NCBI RefSeq assembly: GCF_030411955.1
Contig: NZ_JASNRA010000031.1
Location: 1 to 43,096, forward strand
DNA length: 43,096 nucleotides
Reading direction: 5' to 3'
Source of the DNA: Massilia sp. YIM B02443
Lineage (GTDB): Bacteria > Pseudomonadota > Gammaproteobacteria > Burkholderiales > Burkholderiaceae_D
Shown here: in pieces, positions 40,236-43,096 of the stretch
Layout: every line of letters starts with the position of its first letter
How positions within the stretch are numbered: the stretch's first letter is position 1
Notes under the pieces: generated by a model
Databases searched by the model: none
Seen by the model: only the letters and a program-made list of their open reading frames with translations
What the model was told of the DNA's origin: nothing
Made by a program: the position numbers and the translations under genes

Positions 40236-41063
40236 TTATTTCTTGCCGCGACGCGAGACGATCATCGACGAAGTGCGCTTGTTCGAACGCGTCTTCTTGC
40301 CCTTGGTCTGCTGGCCCCATGGCGACACTGGATGACGACCAGCTGCCGTACGACCTTCACCACCACCGTGTGGGTGATCGATCGGGTTCATGACCACACC
40401 GCGGACGGTAGGACGAACACCGCGCCAGCGCATTGCACCGGCCTTACCGATCTTGCGCAGGCTGTGTTCGGCATTGCCGACTTCGCCCACGGTCGCGCGG
40501 CACTCGATGTGCACGCGACGGACTTCACCCGAGCGCAGGCGAACCTGGGCGTAGGTGCCTTCACGGGCCATCAGCACGACGCCGGCGCCGGCGGTACGGG
40601 CCATCTGGGCACCCTTACCTGGCAGCATTTCGACGCAGTTCATCACGGTACCGACCGGGATGTTGCGGATTGGCAGGCAGTTACCGGCCTTGATCGGCGC
40701 TTCCGAGCCGTTCATGACGCTGTCGCCGACAGCCATGCCCTTGGTGGCGATGATGTACTGACGCTCGCCGTCCGCGTAGCACAGCAGTGCGATGTGCGCG
40801 GTACGGTTCGGGTCGTATTCGATACGCTCGACCTTGGCAGGAATGCCGTCCTTCTGGCGCTTGAAGTCGACCAGACGGTAGTGCTGCTTGTGGCCACCGC
40901 CGATGTGACGGGTGGTGATGTGACCGTTGTTGTTACGGCCGGCGGTCTTCGATTTCTTTTCAACCAGTGCTGCGAACGGACGGCCCTTGTACAGGCCTTC
41001 GGTCACAACTTTCACCATGCCGCGACGGCCTGGGGAGGTTGGCTTCATCTTAACGAGTGCCAT
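40236..41063 (-). CDS. rplB: 50S ribosomal protein L2
   Basis: A 275-aa L2, needed for subunit association and for the peptidyl-transferase centre. The conserved His is in the MNPIDHPHGGGEGR motif. MALVKMKPTSPGRRGMVKVV, GRNNNGHITTRHIGGGHKQH and the end RTSSMIVSRRGKK are typical. Its ATG overlaps the rplW stop by one base. Confidence 0.98.
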   Translation of the reverse strand: MALVKMKPTSPGRRGMVKVVTEGLYKGRPFAALVEKKSKTAGRNNNGHITTRHIGGGHKQHYRLVDFKRQKDGIPAKVERIEYDPNRTAHIALLCYADGERQYIIATKGMAVGDSVMNGSEAPIKAGNCLPIRNIPVGTVMNCVEMLPGKGAQMARTAGAGVVLMAREGTYAQVRLRSGEVRRVHIECRATVGEVGNAEHSLRKIGKAGAMRWRGVRPTVRGVVMNPIDHPHGGGEGRTAAGRHPVSPWGQQTKGKKTRSNKRTSSMIVSRRGKK

Positions 41064-41380
41064 TATTTAGCCTCCTCGACAAAATTGATTTCCTGGCCTG
41101 GCTTCAGGCACACGAAAGCACGCTTGGTGTGGTTGCGACGGCCGGTGAAACGACCCGAACGCTTTTGCTTGCCTTCGCGGTTCACGGTTTGCACCGATTC
41201 CACTTCGACCTTGAACAGCAGTTCGACGGCAGCCTTGATTTCTGGCTTGGTCGCGTCAGGCAGGACCTTGAACACGATCTGCTCGTTCTTTTCCGCGACG
41301 AAGGTAGCCTTCTCGGAAATGATCGGAGCCAGCAGCACCTTCATCAGGCGCTCTTCGCTGAATTTGATTGCGGCGCTCAT
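41063..41380 (-). CDS. rplW: 50S ribosomal protein L23
   Basis: A 105-aa L23 at the tunnel exit, the docking site for trigger factor. KVLLAPIISEKATFVAEKNE, FKVLPDATKPEIKAAVELLF and the RFTGRRNHTKRAFVCLKPG segment are conserved. It overlaps rplD by 4 bases (ATGA). Confidence 0.98.
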   Translation of the reverse strand: MSAAIKFSEERLMKVLLAPIISEKATFVAEKNEQIVFKVLPDATKPEIKAAVELLFKVEVESVQTVNREGKQKRSGRFTGRRNHTKRAFVCLKPGQEINFVEEAK

Positions 41381-41997
41381 GCGTACATCTCCTCGATCTT
41401 GGCCAGAGCAGCTTTCGTGACCAGGACTTTTTTGTAGAACACCAGCGACATCGGATCAGCGTGCTTCGGCTCGACGACCAGCACGTGCGGCAGGTTGCGC
41501 GATGCCAGTTCCAGGTTCTCATCGATGGTGTCGGTGATCACCAGGACCGATTCCAGGCCCATGCTCTGCAGCTTTTGCGACAGCAGCTTGGTCTTCGGAG
41601 CTTCGATCGACAGGTTCTCGACCACGTTCAGGCGGTCTTCGCGGGCCAGTTGCGAGAAGATCGAGCAGATACCTGCACGGAACATCTTCTTGTTAACTTT
41701 GTGCGAGAAGTTCTCGTCCGGGGTGTTCGGGAAGATACGACCACCGCCGCGCCACAGAGGCGACGACGACATACCAGCACGAGCGCGGCCGGTGCCTTTC
41801 TGGCGCCATGGCTTCTTGGTCGTGTGGTGGACTTCTTCACGGTCCTTCTGCTTGCGGTTGCCGCTACGTGCGTTGGCAGCGTAGGCGACGACGATCTGGT
41901 GGATCAGGGCTTCGTTGTATTCACGACCGAACACTTCGTCGGTTGCTGCAACGTTGGCGCCAGCTTGACCTTGCTCATTCAGGAGCTTCAGTTCCAT
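41377..41997 (-). CDS. rplD: 50S ribosomal protein L4
   Basis: A 206-aa L4. In E. coli L4 also represses the S10 operon through the rpsJ leader. The tunnel loop (KKPWRQKGTGRARAGMSSSP, LWRGGGRIFPNTPDENFSHK) and the globular domain are complete. It is 2 bases after rplC. Because rpsJ is not adjacent here, any L4 control site would lie in the gap upstream of rplC or further off. Confidence 0.98.
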   Translation of the reverse strand: MELKLLNEQGQAGANVAATDEVFGREYNEALIHQIVVAYAANARSGNRKQKDREEVHHTTKKPWRQKGTGRARAGMSSSPLWRGGGRIFPNTPDENFSHKVNKKMFRAGICSIFSQLAREDRLNVVENLSIEAPKTKLLSQKLQSMGLESVLVITDTIDENLELASRNLPHVLVVEPKHADPMSLVFYKKVLVTKAALAKIEEMYA

Positions 41998-41999
41998 GC

Positions 42000-42656
42000 T
42001 TACGCTCCTTTCTTGGCTTTGGTTTTGACAGCTGGCTTGACGACCACTTGGCCGTTCTTCGCGCCAGGAACGGCACCTTTGATCAGCAGCAGCTGACGTT
42101 CGGTGTCGATGCGAGCGACTTCCAGGTTCTGGGTGGTGACGGTAACGTCGCCCATGTGACCGGTCATGCGCTTGCCTGGGAAAACGCGGCCTGGATCCTG
42201 GGCCATACCGATCGAGCCAGGAACGTTGTGCGAACGCGAGTTACCGTGGGTCTGGCGACCCGAGGCGAAGTTGTGACGCTTGATGGTACCGGCGTAGCCC
42301 TTACCGATCGAGGTGCCTTGCACGTCGATTTTCTGGCCCACTTCGAACATCGAAGCATCGATGGTGTCACCGGCTTTGAGTTCGGCGGCTTTGGTGGAAT
42401 CGATGCGGAATTCTTTCAGCATCGTACCGGCTTCGACGCCAGCTTTGGCGTAGTGACCGGCGGCGGCCTTGTTCACGCGGGAAGCGCGACGCTGACCGTA
42501 GACGACCTGAACTGCAGTGTAGCCATCAGTTTCAGGGGTTTTGACTTGTGCGACACGGTTGTTCGACACGTCCAGCACAGTGACAGGGATCGAATCGCCG
42601 TCATCCGTGAAGATACGCATCATGCCAACCTTGCGACCGAGAAGGCCCAGGCTCAT
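42000..42656 (-). CDS. rplC: 50S ribosomal protein L3
   Basis: A 218-aa L3, an early assembly protein that reaches to the peptidyl-transferase centre. MSLGLLGRKVGMMRIFTDDG, GTSIGKGYAGTIKRHNFASG and the PGSIGMAQDPGRVFPGKRMT segment, with the methylated-Gln region, are conserved. It is the first ribosomal gene on this side; rpsJ, its usual upstream neighbour, is absent, and a candidate promoter lies about 93 bases upstream. Confidence 0.98.
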   Translation of the reverse strand: MSLGLLGRKVGMMRIFTDDGDSIPVTVLDVSNNRVAQVKTPETDGYTAVQVVYGQRRASRVNKAAAGHYAKAGVEAGTMLKEFRIDSTKAAELKAGDTIDASMFEVGQKIDVQGTSIGKGYAGTIKRHNFASGRQTHGNSRSHNVPGSIGMAQDPGRVFPGKRMTGHMGDVTVTTQNLEVARIDTERQLLLIKGAVPGAKNGQVVVKPAVKTKAKKGA

Positions 42657-42748
42657 TTTTTCTCCATTCCCACCTACGATTGGGCGGGGGTAGTTGAACT
42701 ACTAAAAAAGTACGGACGGAAAAAGACGTGCCCATACCGAAGCCGGCT

Positions 42749-42777
42749 AGTATAGCGCGCAAACGGCAACGGCGCAA
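42749..42777 (-). promoter_or_regulatory. Candidate promoter of the rplC-led S10 operon
   Basis: On the minus strand, TTGCGC (42772-42777) and TATACT (42749-42754) are 17 bases apart. The -10 matches at five of six positions, the -35 at three. It gives a leader of roughly 85 bases before rplC. Confidence 0.55.
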
Positions 42778-42861
42778 CAGGAAAAATCGGGGATGAAACC
42801 GGCCTGTTGCGCTTTTCGCAGTATCTGGAGAAAGAAGAAATCCGTTCGAGCTGAACGGCAC

Positions 42862-42889
42862 AGAAAAGACGCACCGCTGCGCCTTTTCT
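42862..42889 (-). terminator. Terminator of the tRNA-Val gene
   Basis: AGAAAAG/CTTTTCT and an inner CGCA/TGCG, with one mismatch between them and a 4-base loop, form an 11-bp stem 45 bases after the tRNA 3' end. The T-rich arm (TCTTTTCT) serves as the tract. It separates the tRNA from the S10 operon. Confidence 0.65.
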
Positions 42890-42934
42890 CTGCAGGCTAC
42901 GACCATTGCTGGGAGCCTGCGAACTTTGGAAGTC

Positions 42935-43011
42935 TGGTGGGCGGTGCAGGATTCGAACCTGCGACCCCTTGGATGTCGACCAAGTATTCTAACCAGCTGA
43001 ACTAACCGCCC
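42935..43011 (-). tRNA. tRNA-Val (anticodon GAC), with C33
   Basis: A 77-base cloverleaf with an encoded CCA end. The acceptor stem is GGGCGGT/ACCGCCC and perfect. The D stem is GTTC/GAAT, the anticodon stem CTTGG/CCAAG, the variable region GGGTC, and the T stem GCAGG/CCTGC with loop TTCGAAT. The 7-base anticodon loop is TCGACAT, so positions 34-36 are GAC, which reads Val codons GUC and GUU. The discriminator is A73, as in tRNA-Val and not tRNA-Asp (G73). Position 33 is C rather than the almost universal U. The D arm looks Asp-like. Confidence 0.88.
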
Positions 43012-43021
43012 GGGGAGCCGA

Positions 43022-43051
43022 ATTATACGAGGGCTTCTTATAACTTTGCAA
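43022..43051 (-). promoter_or_regulatory. Promoter of the tRNA-Val gene
   Basis: On the minus strand, TTGCAA (43046-43051), an 18-base spacer and a perfect TATAAT (43022-43027) lie just before the tRNA. The discriminator after the -10 is GC-rich (CGGCTCCCC), as in stable-RNA promoters under stringent control. Confidence 0.75.
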
Positions 43052-43096
43052 TAGCTTTTTTCGCTAACGCGACAATTCGTCGTGCGCCCCCTCTCC

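Noticed and set aside
42935..43011. tRNA-Asp (GTC) reading of the tRNA
   Set aside because: The body looks Asp-like and GTC is present, but placing GTC at 34-36 breaks the perfect CTTGG/CCAAG stem and its 7-base loop, and A73 is not the Asp discriminator.
1..43096. CRISPR array, prophage or integrated element
   Set aside because: No regularly spaced repeats, cas genes, integrase, phage structural genes or attachment-site duplications were seen; the palindromic elements are isolated.

Overview
The window is a high-GC chromosomal segment of a betaproteobacterium, most likely an Oxalobacteraceae member (Massilia/Duganella/Janthinobacterium type). This is inferred from the base composition, the cyaY/lptM/lysA order, the System II cytochrome c maturation genes, the Mg-type HemB and the sequences of the ribosomal proteins. 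No phage, transposase, CRISPR array or rRNA gene was seen.

Left part (1-18.9 kb): cyaY diverges from lptM-lysA; then come an orphan alpha/beta hydrolase, the msrP-msrQ methionine sulfoxide repair pair, resB-ccsB (System II haem attachment), a di-haem cytochrome c, engB and hemB. After a bidirectional terminator there is a two-gene micro-operon made of a truncated H-NS-like oligomerisation module and an unknown 77-aa protein. It is followed by a secreted metallo-beta-lactamase-fold hydrolase divergent from a LysR regulator, a membrane-anchored mini-catalase overlapping a cytochrome b561, a DUF4272 protein, an HD-GYP protein, a 99-bp inverted-repeat element, and a TonB-like protein with a CxxC motif.

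Middle part (19.1-28.3 kb): an RND efflux permease and its membrane fusion protein lie beside an OmpR-type two-component system, which diverges from a Spy/CpxP-like periplasmic protein. This looks like an envelope-stress and efflux module. DsbD follows; it supplies periplasmic reductant and so links functionally to ResB/CcsB, the cytochrome c and HemB.

Right part (28.4-43.1 kb): the ribosomal S10-spc-alpha supercluster, all on the minus strand, from rplC to rplQ and including secY, infA and rpoA. It is cut by non-coding gaps that hold structure: a hairpin and candidate promoter at the S10/spc boundary, a structured leader before rpsD, a terminator and a three-way-junction-like RNA between rpsD and rpoA, and a hairpin between rpoA and rplQ. 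rpsJ is not next to rplC. Instead there is a promoter-bearing gap and a tRNA-Val(GAC) gene with its own promoter and terminator and an unusual C33.

A recurrent palindromic element with the end GTAGGGTTGGCGG occurs twice complete and once truncated. Every copy abuts a gene 3' end, and two copies supply the TAG stop codon of ccsB and dsbD. The best candidates for undescribed biology are the three-way-junction RNA before rpoA, the rpsD leader, the truncated H-NS micro-operon and the stop-codon-associated repeat family.
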